DNA of 64,000 nucleotides from Madurella fahalii (GCA_029876055.1 CM056875.1:5233001-5297000); one strand, 5' to 3'. Shown: positions 1 through 11,493, counted from the first letter of the stretch. A program made the numbers and translations. Notes: generated by a model not told the origin, from the letters alone.

Positions 1-741
1 GCACGTGGCCTAGAGGGCAATTAATTGCCCATTTATTGCCGGGTATATATCATAAAGAGCTAGCACATCTCGAGGGCATCTGCCCATCCGGTACGCAGTA
101 CTCGGCTTTATGTTCGAGAAGGAAGAAATAGTACAGCGTATTGTCGGCGCAGCAGACCACCTACCTTCCCGGTCTTGGCTTACACCAGTCGCGGAACTAC
201 ACTACAGTGATCGCCGCCAGGGGTCATGAATTTCAAGACGTCAAGTGCATGGCTATATCACGAGTGAAAGCCGAGATTGGCTCCCGAGCCTTGGCAAGTA
301 TTCAGCCCGGTACCCAACCTTATTTTTTTGCACATCTATCTGGTCAGAGCTCTATCTATCTTGGTACGGTACTATACATATGCGGGATGCAGCTGTGTAC
401 CCAACCACGCAAGGCCAGACCTTTAGGTCCTCGATCTCTCGATCGTGGGGATGACGTATGTACCATGTTACAGCCGCGTTCGGTTGCGTTCAAGATTCTC
501 GTATAGTTCTACTCCAACTAGGTTTCAGGTCCGTCATCCGAGGCATGACAGAAACGAACTGTATTGTTCGTACGAGACGACAGTTTGCCAACCAATACCC
601 CCTACTCCCTACGCCCTTCAGCTATGTGCCCTGCAAAGGCACAAGGGTATCATAGTCCTTTCACAAAGCCACCACAAGGCTATAAACACGGCCAAGACGT
701 TGGGGCTCCAGAACCAAAGACTCCGTCATCCTCGTGCTCAC
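1..741. other. Gene-free left edge
   Basis: No open frame here looks like a protein family. The stretch lies downstream of the PRS5 stop codon, so its right part is probably the 3' UTR and terminator of PRS5. Nothing else is recognised. Confidence 0.6.
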
Positions 742-2329
742 TCAATCATACTGAAACAACACGCTAATACTCTCGCCATGATGCACCCTCCGAATTGCCT
801 CTGCAAAAGTCCCACTGATATCCAGCACCTCCAATTTGTCGCAGGCCGCGCAGTGAGCCTCCTGCGCGACCGTGTTGGTGACCACCACCTTGTCAAGCGC
901 CGAGGCGTTGATCCTCGCCACGGCGTCGCCGCTCAGCACGCCATGCGTTAGTAGCGCGATGACCTGCACCGCGCCCTCGCGCTTGAGTAGTTTCGCCGCG
1001 CGCGTAATCGTGTTGGCCGTGTCCGCCAGGTCGTCGATCAGGATGCACACGCGCGATGCCACGTTGCCCACCAGCATCATGGTTGCTTTGGGCGGGTAGG
1101 ATATTTTGGGGGAGCGGCGTTCTTTTGAGGCACGCGGTTGGTTAGCCGGGATAGCGGAACCGGGGAGGGAAAGAGGGAAAACAAATAGATACCCTTGTGG
1201 ATGAGGGCAAATGCGAGCCCGAGGCTGTCAGCTATGGCAGTGGCGCGTTTGGCGCCCCCCGCATCGGGGCTGACAATGACGGCGTCGCGGTAGTTGGGAA
1301 TATTTTGTTGGATGTACCGTTTTATGAGGGGCCGAGCGAAGAGGTTGTCGACTAAGAAACCGGGTAAGTGGTCAGTATCAGATGTCATCAACCCTCCGTC
1401 TCCAAGCAACAACAGGGGATGGGGAACACACCAGGGATATCAAAGAAACCCTGATAAGCACTCTCGTGGAGATCACAGGTAAGAACCCGATCGGCACCAG
1501 CACAGGTCAACAAGTCCGCCATCAGGGACCCGGACTGCGCCATCCACTGCTTGTATCCCGACTTGACTTGCAGCGCCATCATCAACGCCGGGTTCTCATA
1601 ATCATGCGTCGTGTAGCTGCCCGGCTGTTGCTGGACCAGCGACGGTGACACCGGCCCATTTCCCCCTCCCCCTTTATTCCCACCAGCGCCGGCTAACGAC
1701 ACCCTCCCCATCATCTCGGCCACATCCACTCCAACACTCCCCAGCCCAATCGTTCCTGGTATACCCGGCCCGGGCGTAACAGGCACGCTCTCAAACGTAT
1801 AATCCCCACTCGCCCTTGCATTTCCCCCTCCCCCTCCTCCTCCTTCTGCCACTTGCCCGCCGGCACCCTGCAGTCCCCCACGCACGCCCCCCACGCTCGA
1901 CACCCCCACCAACGGCGCGCCCGCCTTCGAAAACGCCAGGTCCGGCTGCCTCGAGTACGGAAAAAGCGGCAGCACGGCCGTGACCCTCTTTGCGGAACCC
2001 GTCTTACAGGCTGAGATCATGATGCACAGCTCGATGAAGTAGTCGTTGACGGTGTGGGTGTGTTGTTGCTGTTCCTGATGCTGTTGTGACTGGTCCCCGT
2101 CGTCTCCCGCGGACGGTGGTGGCGGTTGTGGCGATGGCGGCCCGACCCCAAACGTCTGGACAATGTACACGTCCTTGCCCCGCACCGAGTCGCGGATCTC
2201 GCACCGCGTCTCGCCGCTCGAGAACTTGGTCAGCACCCGGCTCGAGGCCGGCACGCCGAGCGTCTCGCAGATGGAGTCGACAAAGCGCGGGTGGGAGGTG
2301 CCCGACAGGACGACAATGTTGCGGACCAT
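742..2329 (-). CDS. PRS5: Ribose-phosphate pyrophosphokinase, Prs5 type
   Basis: The enzyme makes PRPP from ribose 5-phosphate and ATP in the cytosol, feeding nucleotide, His and Trp synthesis. Three exons fit: 2329-1432, 1351-1193 and 1121-742 (478 residues). Splicing restores FFDIPVDNLFA at the first junction and IHKERRS at the second, both typical of PRPP synthetases. Visible motifs are FSSGET near residue 37, the metal-binding stretch DLHESAYQGFFD (286-297), VSPDAGGAKRATAIAD, and the PRPP loop LIDDLADTANTITRA. Two non-homologous inserts break the fold: a Pro/Gln-rich one at about 62-93 and a Gly-rich one at about 138-255. The second carries DYTFESVPVTP, which I recall as resembling yeast Prs5 (NYTFESHPGTP). 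The loop after HKERR has no long insert, unlike yeast Prs1. In yeast, Prs5-type subunits act in hetero-oligomers with Prs2/Prs4, so this copy may need partners. The start is the first in-frame ATG. Confidence 0.9.
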
Positions 2330-3605
2330 GGTGCCTATAGGTGCGCGTATATCGAAGATGTTGGTCGTGCGTTGTGGGTGGTTCAGTGATGTGTCTTTTA
2401 TGCTTGGCTGGATAAGGTACAGTAGTTTGGTCGTTTGTGCGTCGATCGTTTGCGGTATTGCGCTCGGCCGCGGTCAATGACACGGGGGAACCAGCAATCG
2501 ATGGAGCTAAGTTCAGGTAGTGTGCTCGTAATATGCCAGTGAGACAATCACTGATCCAACATCAACAGCAGCAGGAGCAGCAACAATCCTGTGGCCCCAC
2601 TCCATTCCTCGGTGGCCCGCTGTCGAGAAACCGAAGGAGAGGAGGCAAGCGTAGAAGAAGAATAGAAGAAAGAAAACTGCCCACCAAAATGTGATTGGGC
2701 ACCCACGTAACCTTTTAAAGAAGCTGACGGGGAGGGGCAAGTGCGTATTCCGTCAGCCCTGCAGTTGTACAGGCAGCGCGGGGGAGGGGGTTAGTAAGAA
2801 GCAAATCGACAGAGGAAAACCATAAAAGTTAACATAAAAAATACAAAGCCCGGGAGGCACTGCATGCAAACGCGGGCATAACTTGGCTGTTACGGTGGAT
2901 GGCATGTGGTTCCCCCGCCGGAAAAGGGGGAACCCCCATTTAATGTTTCCCAATGGGGAATGCTCGTACTGTGTAAGTACCGTATCCACGGCACATGAAC
3001 ATAAATCGGGAGCGGCCGAGACAGAGGCGGCACAGCTGTTAAACATGCCACTGTAACCACAAAATCCCCTATGATTGTAGGGTGCTCCATTTAAGGTACA
3101 TGACATAACGGCGGCCTCCCGCCATGCATCTCTCCCCTGACCCATGCCGTCTCTTTTCCCAATGCTTCCAACCCATGCTTCAACGATCCAATATACCCCA
3201 CGCCCTACATCCGTACCTCCCATGTTACGTCATGCTAAGCAGCTTTACACGGGATGGGTGCTCGATTCCAACTTCAGCTCTGATACGCCACTTGGACCTA
3301 ACGCAGACGTTCACCGAAGGCCAGAAACGTCGATACGACTTGCAGAATGTCTATGTAACTATCAAATATCTCAATCCTTTTTTTTTTTTTTCTTTTTTTT
3401 TCACTACGAGCCTATCTCCGCCACAAGGCGAAGCAAGAAGACCGTGTCCAAAAAATCCATTGTATAAGAGCAATAGTAGTTAACGAAGTGAAGTTATCTC
3501 CTTGTTGGCCCCCTCATTTCCAAAACAATAACTCGGCCAATCAATGTAGGCAGCGTCCCCTCCCTACAAAGCAACAGCCCCTCTTCCACAAACAGCCCAG
3601 CATCC
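2330..3605. other. Intergenic, PRS5 promoter and ODC 3' side
   Basis: This lies between two tandem minus-strand genes and should hold the PRS5 promoter (nearer 2330) and the ODC 3' UTR (nearer 3605). A T-rich tract sits at about 3379-3400. No coding sequence is recognised. Confidence 0.55.
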
Positions 3606-5073
3606 TCAGAGCAGGCCCATCAGCGCCTTCGCACCCGGCTCGCTGCACACGTAGATAACGTCATGGCTGTTGGAGAACCCATTGAAGGTCGTGGCCGAGC
3701 ACTTGGTGTATGCGCCCATGTCCTCAAAGTACAGCCAGTCGCCGACGTCGAGCTGGACCGGGAAGCGGATGCTCTCGGTGATGCGGTCGATGCCGTCGCA
3801 CGTAGGGCCCCAGATGCTGTACTCAATGCCGCCGCCCCCAACCGCGTCCGTCGCCTCGGCCGCCGGGGTGTCATACAAGGTACGGCCGCCGGAACGCAGC
3901 ACCTTAGCGACGGGGTGCTGGTGGTCAAACATGATACTACTGAAATTGCCGTAGAGGCCGTCGTTGACGTACACCATGTAGCTGGCCTCGGCGACGGTGT
4001 CATCCTGGATGGTGCGACGCGCAATGACGTTGCAGGCCAGAGTGAACGCCGACGAGGCGTAGAAGCGACCAGGCTCGGCGATGAGGTTGATGCCCGAGTG
4101 GGCCGGGAAATACTCGTCAAGGGCAGAGCGGAGGACGCCAGCCATCTGCTCAAAGCTGCTGTCGCTGCAAAAGCCGCCGCCGACGTCAAGCGTCTTGAGC
4201 GAGAACCCATGGGACGCCGCTTGCTGGAAAACCACATGGGCATCCTGGACCGCCTTCAGGAATGCTCCAGGGTCGGAAGCGCCCGAACCGACGTGGAAGC
4301 TGACGCCCACAACATTGAGCCCCAGTTCACGTGCCAGAGCCAGGAGGCTGTCAGTCGAGTCGAGCGAGGCGCCAAACTTCAGGCTCAGACGGCACAGCGA
4401 TGAGGAATCATCGGTAAGGATGCGCAGGTAGAGCTCCGCGTCGGGGAATAGGCGGGCAATCTTGCGGAGCTCGTCGGCGTTGTCAAACGTCATCTGGCGC
4501 ACGCCCTGGCTGGCGACATAGCGCACGTACGAGTTGGTCTTGCACGGTTGCGCATAGATGATGCGAGAGGGCTCAACGCCAAGGCCCAGGACCTGCTCAA
4601 TCTCCGCCTTGGAGGCGCAGTCGAAGCCGTTGCCGAGGGCGGACAGCAGCTGCAGGAGCTTCGGGTCCGGATTGCACTTGACGGCTGTGGACGAATAGTT
4701 AGCAGCTGAGACTGACCCGAGCCAAGCACGCGTGGGATAGGGTCTTACCGTAGAACGGCTTGACGCGAGGCAAATTCAGCTTCCAGCGAAGGTGCTGGCG
4801 GTAAACCTCGCCGAGATCGGCCACAAAGAAAGTGTCCTCCTCTCCCGGCTCGCAAAACTCATGATTAATGTTCTCGATGCGCTCGCGGAGAGCGTCGCCA
4901 ATCAGCTGCTTAGCTGTTGTGTTGGCTTGGCGCCTGTTGTAATGGTCATGGTGGCCATGGTGGTGGTACTCGAAGAAGCCATTGGTGCAGCTCTTCGCAA
5001 AGACGTGATTATTCGTAAATTCGTAATAATCAAGCGATTCGGGGTGGTCGGTGAGAACAGTCGGCATAACCAT
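3606..5073 (-). CDS. Ornithine decarboxylase
   Basis: This PLP enzyme converts ornithine to putrescine, the first committed step of polyamine synthesis. Two exons, 5073-4749 and 4684-3606, give 467 residues. The 64-nt intron falls inside the PLP-lysine motif, and splicing restores KPFYAVKCN with Lys111 as the Schiff-base lysine. Further family marks are the HVGSG loop, the GGGF glycine loop of LDVGGGFCSD, AEPGRFY, and WGPTCDGID with the catalytic cysteine at about 404. A histidine-rich run (residues 36-45) is a local addition. A second ATG lies two codons in; the first is used. The leader upstream is long and rich in inverted repeats (see 5196-5330), which fits the known translational control of fungal ODC by polyamines, but control is inferred here. 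Neurospora calls the orthologue spe-1; yeast SPE1. Confidence 0.95.
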
Positions 5074-5400
5074 ATCCCACGATGTAACGGGGGGGTGGCG
5101 GATCGAGCGAGGGGCGCTTTGTGGGCGAAGTTGAACAGGCGGGCAACTGGCTCGAGAAGGTGCTCTGGCTGTGAGGAGCTAGATGCACGAGATCAATTTG
5201 TCTAGAGAGACAAATGTAAGTTGAATGGCGCGAGCGCTCGAGCGGGTTCTAGGGAGGTCGGTGGCGGTAGCAGACTGGTCCCTGGGCGGTCTGACGAGGC
5301 TTCGTCGACTCTTCCTCGGTTAGAGGAAGAACCGCACAACTCGTCCTATGCGGCAGCTGGTTGTGGGGGTTGAACTCGGGGTTCTTTTGGTTATGAGAGA
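5074..5400 (-). promoter_or_regulatory. Structured ODC 5' leader with several hairpins
   Basis: Read on the minus strand, this is the leader just before the ODC start codon. It contains four inverted repeats: 5310-5317 with 5323-5330 (8 bp, TCTTCCTC/GAGGAAGA), 5293-5297 with 5302-5306 (5 bp), the 10-bp palindrome CGAGCGCTCG at 5231-5240, and 5196-5203 with 5208-5215 (8 bp, ATTTGTCT/AGACAAAT). The first ATG met by a ribosome inside this interval is the ODC start itself. Such stems could hinder scanning. Whether they form in the mRNA is untested. Confidence 0.45.
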
Positions 5401-5436
5401 AGTCGAACAAGGAAAATTCGAATTCCCTAGGCGACC

Positions 5437-5763
5437 TCAGCAGGCGGTGGGAGGGAGTTGATGATATGGAAGGTTTTTCCGAGGCTGAAATCTTCGTCCG
5501 ACACGGGATTCACGGCCGAAGAAGCCGTAGTCGAGTCGGCGCCTTTGAGAAGACCAAAGGCAGTCGAGCGGAGCGACGGGCAGAAATTGGTCTTGGGAGA
5601 CGTTAGCACTGGGAAAGGATGACGCCGCGAATCTACAGTTCAATATATATCTCGAACTTGCGATGGCCTGGTCGTTGCAGGAGGCGACACGGCATTGCTC
5701 GGCCACGGGCGGCACTTGCCCGGTTTCCGGCCAGTGGCGTTGCACCAACTTTTCAGAGAACAT
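5437..5763 (-). other. Possible upstream ORF in the ODC leader
   Basis: An ATG-started frame of 108 codons lies 364 nt upstream of the ODC start on the same strand. It resembles no family I know. If ODC transcription starts beyond 5763 it would be an upstream ORF; otherwise it is chance. Fungal ODC genes such as Neurospora spe-1 have long leaders with upstream ORFs, as I recall, so it is recorded with low confidence. Confidence 0.2.
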
Positions 5764-7490
5764 CGATTGGATGCCTTACTTACAACTGATTTTTCAGCAC
5801 ACGCGGAAAGATGTGATAGTCGTACAACCCGACTGACGGAGTGGGTTTGCGGGAGAGAGATGTTGCCGGAAGGGTCGAGAAGACGGGGAGAGCAAAGCAA
5901 TCTGTGATGGAGCTAATAATTGAGGGGTCCGGAGTGGTTATGTATGTGGGGAGGGCTGCGCTCAATTTTTTTTCCTTGATTTCCTTGACACAAAAAAAAA
6001 AAAAGCCCTTCCAGGGTGAGCTTGTGATGGGGACACTGTCTGGACCCATAAAATCGGCACAATAAATTCTCGATGGATCCCTCGGAACAAATGCTCAACA
6101 GGTATATAGGCACGCTATACAGTAAAACTTGTAGACACCCTATGGTGCTTGTTCCTCCCGGTTCAACTCATCTCGTAGGCCCGGCCTCTCGCGACTTGCT
6201 AGACCAACCATCTCGCACATTCTGCGGGGCTCAACAGTGACCACCGACCATGATGTCGTTGGCCGAGGCCGCCGACCCTTCCGCCACCAGTGTGGTCACT
6301 GTGGTGCTTATCTACGAGTGGTGTCCTGTTTCATGCCGCGACTTGCGGTCAGCAGCAGGACAAAAGCGGAAGTTGTAATCCATCACTTCCCCGCCAGCTC
6401 CTCGATTGCATACGGGAGAAGAGGGGTCCGGTCGAAGGCGGTGTTCCACACCTAGCAGACAACCTCCGCCCTAGGGGTCGGCGCATCGTCAGTAAAATCG
6501 CGCATTGACGATGCCTTCAGCATTAGCCTGTTCTCTTGTCGTGCTCGCAAAGTGCGATGCGGTACTGGTGTGTGCTGATGTCCTCACCACCATTGGCCGT
6601 TGATTTCATTTTGAATCATAACGGTCTCTAGCTGCATGCCGCAACTTGACGGTACAGTACACCCACAGCTTAGTGCCCGGCATTCGGCCGGTGCCACAAT
6701 GGTTCTGGACGCGCGAATCTACTCGGACAGCACGCGACAGCAGAGAAACCGGCCCGTCCAGCCCGTCCAGCCCGTACGCTTTGCGCGCGACCAATTCAAA
6801 TTGCTTGTTTGCATTACTGGACGAGCTTGATACCGGGGGACTTGGCTTCGCAGCCGTCCCTGCACCGATTTGCCGGCATGGGTCAACCGGATTGGCCGCC
6901 GCCTGTTGATCAGCAGCCACTCGGAGTGAGCCGCACACAAACTGCGTCGTACTTGGTCTGCGTACCTACATGTACATACATGATGTAAGCGGGGCAATCC
7001 AGGGACCAGATGGAAGTTTTTCAAGTCAAAATCAAGCGGCAAGACCACCGAGCATGTACTCTGTTCTTTAGTCCGCAAGTCCAAAGCTGTGGAAGGCGGC
7101 TCTGAGAGAAAGAGCGCTAGGGATCCAGCCTTGCGCCGGTTCCCGATGTATTTGATCTCGCGTCGTGCAGTGGTCTCAGAGCTATTGCGTGAAGCCCAAA
7201 GACGTATCGTATCCTGACGCTGTAGTGGGGAAAATGTACGAATGGCCCGAATGGGGCGGGATGCGGCAGATCGAGGCAAGGGGCAAGGGGCAAGGGGTAA
7301 CTGGCAACCGGCCCAGTATCAGTAATCACGGAGGCAAAGTGGTTGCATGGCCGTGACGTTGCCACCGAAGTTGACTGGTTAGCATGCCTAGGGATCGGAG
7401 AAGGGTATCATCGGTATGTGTTGTACATGTTATTAAGGATACATAATGGCTAGCCGTTACGGGCTCATCGTTCGTCCTCGAAGGCTGCAC
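5764..7490. other. Intergenic between ODC and CYM1
   Basis: This should hold the distal ODC promoter and the CYM1 3' UTR. A-tracts occur at about 5992-6004. Short direct repeats are visible: three copies of a CCCGTCCAG-like 9-mer at about 6750-6776 and GGGGCAA-type heptamers at about 7271-7300. No gene is recognised. Confidence 0.5.
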
Positions 7491-10400
7491 TCAAGCGGCC
7501 CCGTTGATGTCCATCTCGTTGACTGTCCAGGAGTTGTCGACAAAGTCCCGCTTCTCGCCCAGGAAGACGACACGTTCGGACTGATTGGCCAGCGCATCGA
7601 CAATGTACTTTTGCGCTACTTCTCGGACTTGGTCCTTGGTGACATCGAGGAGCTGCTCGCGCCGCTTCTGCTTCATTTCCTCGGTGACACCATAGACGAA
7701 GTAGCCCATGCCCTCTTCGTTGACCGCCCGAGGTGCGTCGACGCCTTGGAACACTGATATCTTGGCGTCTTCGAGGTCCCGGTCGGACCACTTCTTGTCG
7801 ACAGCCCACTGGCCTGCATTTCGCATAATGTTGATCGTGTTCAGCGGGTTAGGGTCGCGATACGAGTAAAAGCCGAAGATGCCATCGATAGCGCGAGAGT
7901 ACGCCCCGCCGCCGTACGCCCCGCCCTTCTCGCGAATCTCGTGGTGCAGGTGCTTGTGGGTCAGGAGAGAAGAGAGGATCTGGAGAGGGGCGCCGTCCGG
8001 TGACGTGTAAGACACAGTCGGCAGGGCAAGCGCGCCGTAGTACACCTGATAAGGTAACGGATAGAACGACTTGATGTTCCTCGAGTACTGCGGAGCCTGC
8101 CGGGCCGGAAAGGCCACGGAGTGTGAGGGAATCGAGCTGAGGAACTCGGACAGGGCGGTGGAGTTGCTCGCGACGCTTTCACTATCGCACGTGATGGCAG
8201 CTCGAATGTTGCCGGCTAAGGCGAACTGTTGGATCTGCTTCAGCTTCGCAATCACATCTTCCAGCTGGTCAGATTCGGGCTGGCTTGCTAGACTGGTCAC
8301 CAGCTTCACTTGGGACAAGCCGCCGACTTGTTCCTTGAGGAACGCATCCCACGTCAAACCAGCTTCTGCGGCTCTCTGAGCAAATGCGTGCCCAGAGGAA
8401 GCGATGTCGTTGACGACGCCGTCGGCAGATGCCTGCAAAAGCTGCCGAATCTGCTGGGCTGCCTCCGGGCTATCAAAGTTTGTCTCGACGATTAGCTTGC
8501 GCAACAGGTCGAACATTACTGGCACGTTGCGGTCCAGCGCCATTCCCGTGAAAATCAAGCCCTCGCTAGCCTGTTTAAAGTCTGTCGGTCGCGACGACGA
8601 GTGGTAGCCAACCGAGACACCGCCAGTCTTGAGCTTCATGAGATCCTCCAGTTGCTCCATCGTCATGTCCTTGGTGCCAAGACGCATAATGGAATCGGAA
8701 AACAGAGGGATAAGGGACCGAAGCTCATCAGGAAGGTTCTCTAGTGTGTTGATGGCTCGGAAGTAGGTTAGCCCATTCGTGGGCGCTTCGCGCAACTGAA
8801 GCTTGACGTTGCCCAGCATCTCGTGCCGCAGAACCACCGGTTCCTTTTGTCGCGGGATGTCTTTTACGTGGACACTAGGCAGGCAGCTGAGATCTTCGGT
8901 GTTCGACTTGCCCTGCTCAACCAAGAGCGCCAACTCCCGGGCTTCAAATGCGGCCTGAGCTTGGTCTTCACCGCCGACAGACTTGACGGCATCTGCGATC
9001 TTACCCTGTAGGCGGGCTTCCTCCTCTCTTGCAAGCTCCTGCGCGAATTCTGGGGATGGTGCCATTGTGAACGTCAATGTATTATCGTTCAGTAGATACT
9101 TGTCCATCAACCCCTCGAGATAGCCTCCCTTCGCATACTCGGCCTCGAACGCGGCGAGCGTGTCGTTCCAAGCAAGCGAGTCGAACGGGTCGACACCGGT
9201 GAACCATTTTGGTTTCAAGCGGTGGAGCAGAGACATGCCAAAGTTGGCTGTCTTGTGCTTAAGGCCTAGTTCGAGCTGATGGAGATAGCCGTCAATCTTG
9301 GACCGCTCAAAGCCTTTCTCCCGCACACTGCGGAGAATGTCCTGCACGGCAGGCTTCAGTTTGGGAACATCTGCTTCCTGAACGCCGGTCAAGCCAATCG
9401 AGAATATCCCGACCTTAGCGGAGCTATCATAACCAGAGTTAGGACTCCAGTCGGTACCGAGGCCGGTCTCGATCAGCCCCTTGTATAGCGGTGAGCCGTA
9501 GCCGTCCGTGAGGAGGGCTGATATCAGAGCCAGCGAGAAGGACTCGACGATATTTGAAGTATCTCCAAGAACCCACGATACGGATGTCTTGAACTGCTTG
9601 CTCGGATCCATCAGAGGGTCGATGGGGCCAAACAGCTTGACCTCCCTCGGACCGCTACTGAGATCAATAGGGCGATGTATAGCCGGATCGCCCCGGATCC
9701 GCTCAAAAACGTTGAGCTGAGCGTCAATCTCTCTCAAGTGATCAGCCAGCGGCATGTCACCGTATGTGAATACCTTGGCGTTGCTCGGGTGATAGTGCTC
9801 GGCGTGGAACTTCTTGAGCTGATCATAAGTCAGGTCGGTGATCTTTTGGGGATCGCCGCCAGAATTGTTGATATCTGGGAAGATGTGGTCTTGAAACCTG
9901 ATGTAGAACAGGTAACCGGCATCCGACATTTGGCCCTTCATTTCGTTGTACACGACACCCTTGAAGACCAGCTTCCGGTCTTCCGGCTTGGTTTCTACTC
10001 CAGCTACAAGTGCCTGAGGGTTCTCGGGTCCGATGCGCCACCCCTCCTGAGTGAAATCGGACTCTTTGAGAAGGGGCCGGAGGGTCGCGTCAAGGTACAC
10101 GGACATTAGGTTCTTGAAATCCTGAGCGTTAGTGGTGGCGAAGGGATAGAAAGTGTGATCCGACGCTGTAAACGCGTTCATGAAATTCGAGAGCGTGCGC
10201 GGCAGCATCTTGAAGAATGGATCCCGAATCGGATACCTGCAGAATGTTAGGATGGCCATGGTGAGGTATGGGGATATGCAAGAGCGAATCACTGACTTCT
10301 CGCTGCCACAGAGCGTTGTGTGCTCCAGGATGTGCGGAACGCCCGTGTCATCCGGCGGGTTCGTCTTGAAGCCGATCGAAAAGACATTGTTGCTGTCATC

Positions 10401-10583
10401 GCGCGCGATGTGCAAGTGCTCGGCGCCCGTCTTGTCATGCCGCAGGTGCAACGCCGTCAACTCAAGCTCAGGAACGTGCTTCGTCCGCAGGAGAGTGAAG
10501 CCATGGAGCTTCTCGCCGGGCTTGGGATGCTGCGAGAGCTCCGTCACAGCCCTCGCGCCCCGTTTTGCCGTGTTACGAAGCAT
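7491..10583 (-). CDS. CYM1: Mitochondrial presequence protease (M16C metallopeptidase)
   Basis: The enzyme degrades cleaved targeting peptides in the mitochondrial matrix or intermembrane space (PreP/Cym1 family). Exons 10583-10297 and 10236-7491 give 1010 residues, the usual length. The inverted zinc motif HxxEH is seen as HILEH at residues 84-88, followed by TTLCGSEKYPIRDPFFKML once the intron is removed. The 60-nt intron is in frame and free of stops, so an unspliced reading runs through it. The N-terminus (MLRNTAKRGARAV) is basic and lacks acidic residues, as expected of a mitochondrial presequence. A stop codon lies about 20 codons upstream in frame, so this ATG is the first available. 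The C-terminal half has the GGAYGGGAYS and FYSYRDPNPL stretches typical of the second M16 half. Confidence 0.95.
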   Translation of the reverse strand: MLRNTAKRGARAVTELSQHPKPGEKLHGFTLLRTKHVPELELTALHLRHDKTGAEHLHIARDDSNNVFSIGFKTNPPDDTGVPHILEHTTLCGSEKSVIRSCISPYLTMAILTFCRYPIRDPFFKMLPRTLSNFMNAFTASDHTFYPFATTNAQDFKNLMSVYLDATLRPLLKESDFTQEGWRIGPENPQALVAGVETKPEDRKLVFKGVVYNEMKGQMSDAGYLFYIRFQDHIFPDINNSGGDPQKITDLTYDQLKKFHAEHYHPSNAKVFTYGDMPLADHLREIDAQLNVFERIRGDPAIHRPIDLSSGPREVKLFGPIDPLMDPSKQFKTSVSWVLGDTSNIVESFSLALISALLTDGYGSPLYKGLIETGLGTDWSPNSGYDSSAKVGIFSIGLTGVQEADVPKLKPAVQDILRSVREKGFERSKIDGYLHQLELGLKHKTANFGMSLLHRLKPKWFTGVDPFDSLAWNDTLAAFEAEYAKGGYLEGLMDKYLLNDNTLTFTMAPSPEFAQELAREEEARLQGKIADAVKSVGGEDQAQAAFEARELALLVEQGKSNTEDLSCLPSVHVKDIPRQKEPVVLRHEMLGNVKLQLREAPTNGLTYFRAINTLENLPDELRSLIPLFSDSIMRLGTKDMTMEQLEDLMKLKTGGVSVGYHSSSRPTDFKQASEGLIFTGMALDRNVPVMFDLLRKLIVETNFDSPEAAQQIRQLLQASADGVVNDIASSGHAFAQRAAEAGLTWDAFLKEQVGGLSQVKLVTSLASQPESDQLEDVIAKLKQIQQFALAGNIRAAITCDSESVASNSTALSEFLSSIPSHSVAFPARQAPQYSRNIKSFYPLPYQVYYGALALPTVSYTSPDGAPLQILSSLLTHKHLHHEIREKGGAYGGGAYSRAIDGIFGFYSYRDPNPLNTINIMRNAGQWAVDKKWSDRDLEDAKISVFQGVDAPRAVNEEGMGYFVYGVTEEMKQKRREQLLDVTKDQVREVAQKYIVDALANQSERVVFLGEKRDFVDNSWTVNEMDINGAA

Positions 10584-11493
10584 GCTTGCAAATGGCCGAG
10601 CAGGAGGTAGTGATGAGAAAAGTGCTCGTCACTAGATCCGAGTCGATGCGGCTTAGAGCTGCGTCGGCAAAGGGCAGGGCCTGCGGCTTCGAACGGGAGG
10701 CTCGAGATGTCGGAATTCAGAAAAGTTGGCCCTGCCTGTTCAATCGAGGAGTGGAACACCGGGAATAATTGTTATCAGAGTACCTCATCACACGAGCAAT
10801 TGTAGCCTAAATTTTGCAGGCTCGCAATTGGTATACTTGTATCTGCCAAGCCGCCGGATTGCCGGGCCCCCGGCAGCCCGATTTGCAGAAATTCAACCAC
10901 TGAATCGGCGCGGGTTAACGTCCCGAAGACTTGTAACGTAGCGGATTGGGGCCCCACAACTGGTAGTTTTAGTGGCGGTTTCCCAGGCTTCCCGGGCTTG
11001 ACGAGACTAATGCAATTGCGACGACATTCTGGAGACGCAGCAGCAATCTCTGCAGTTGCTCGCCAACTCCACCACCAGCAGTATCCTGTACAACTTAGCG
11101 CCGTGCCACCAATACTCTCGGGAACCCTGCCGGACAGTGGACGGCGCAGCACCGCAGGCGACCCCTGGATTTCGTACAGTGCATCCACCACCGGATACTG
11201 CGACAGGCCGACGTCCTTCACCAGCCACGGCCGCGCAGACGGACGCATGGCAGTCTGTGTCGCCGTCTGATCGATTAAGCGGCCGCCCCAGAACACCGAC
11301 CAGTATCTCCTCTCCGCGATCAGAGACCGCGGCTTCCCACGACTCGCGCGGCGAGACCGAGACTTGATTGCCGTATTTCGCGCACATCACATCCCCACGA
11401 CCACGACCGAAAGCGGTATGGAGCGAACAACGGTGGCCTCCGATATTTTACTCACCAGTGCTTCTTCCAGGCCCGGCGCTTCGATTCGAGACG
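10584..11493. promoter_or_regulatory. Divergent promoter between CYM1 and taxilin gene
   Basis: The two flanking genes point away from each other, so both promoters must lie in this 0.9 kb. No core element stands out, and no coding sequence is recognised. Confidence 0.5.

Noticed and set aside
5427..5609. A 60-codon protein-like frame in the ODC leader
   Set aside because: It has no ATG, starts at GTG, and cannot be joined to ODC with confidence. An antizyme identity was considered, but no antizyme motif is present.
9675..10109. Long plus-strand frames over CYM1, PLC1 and MGM1
   Set aside because: They are shadows of GC-rich coding sequence on the other strand and show no family motif.
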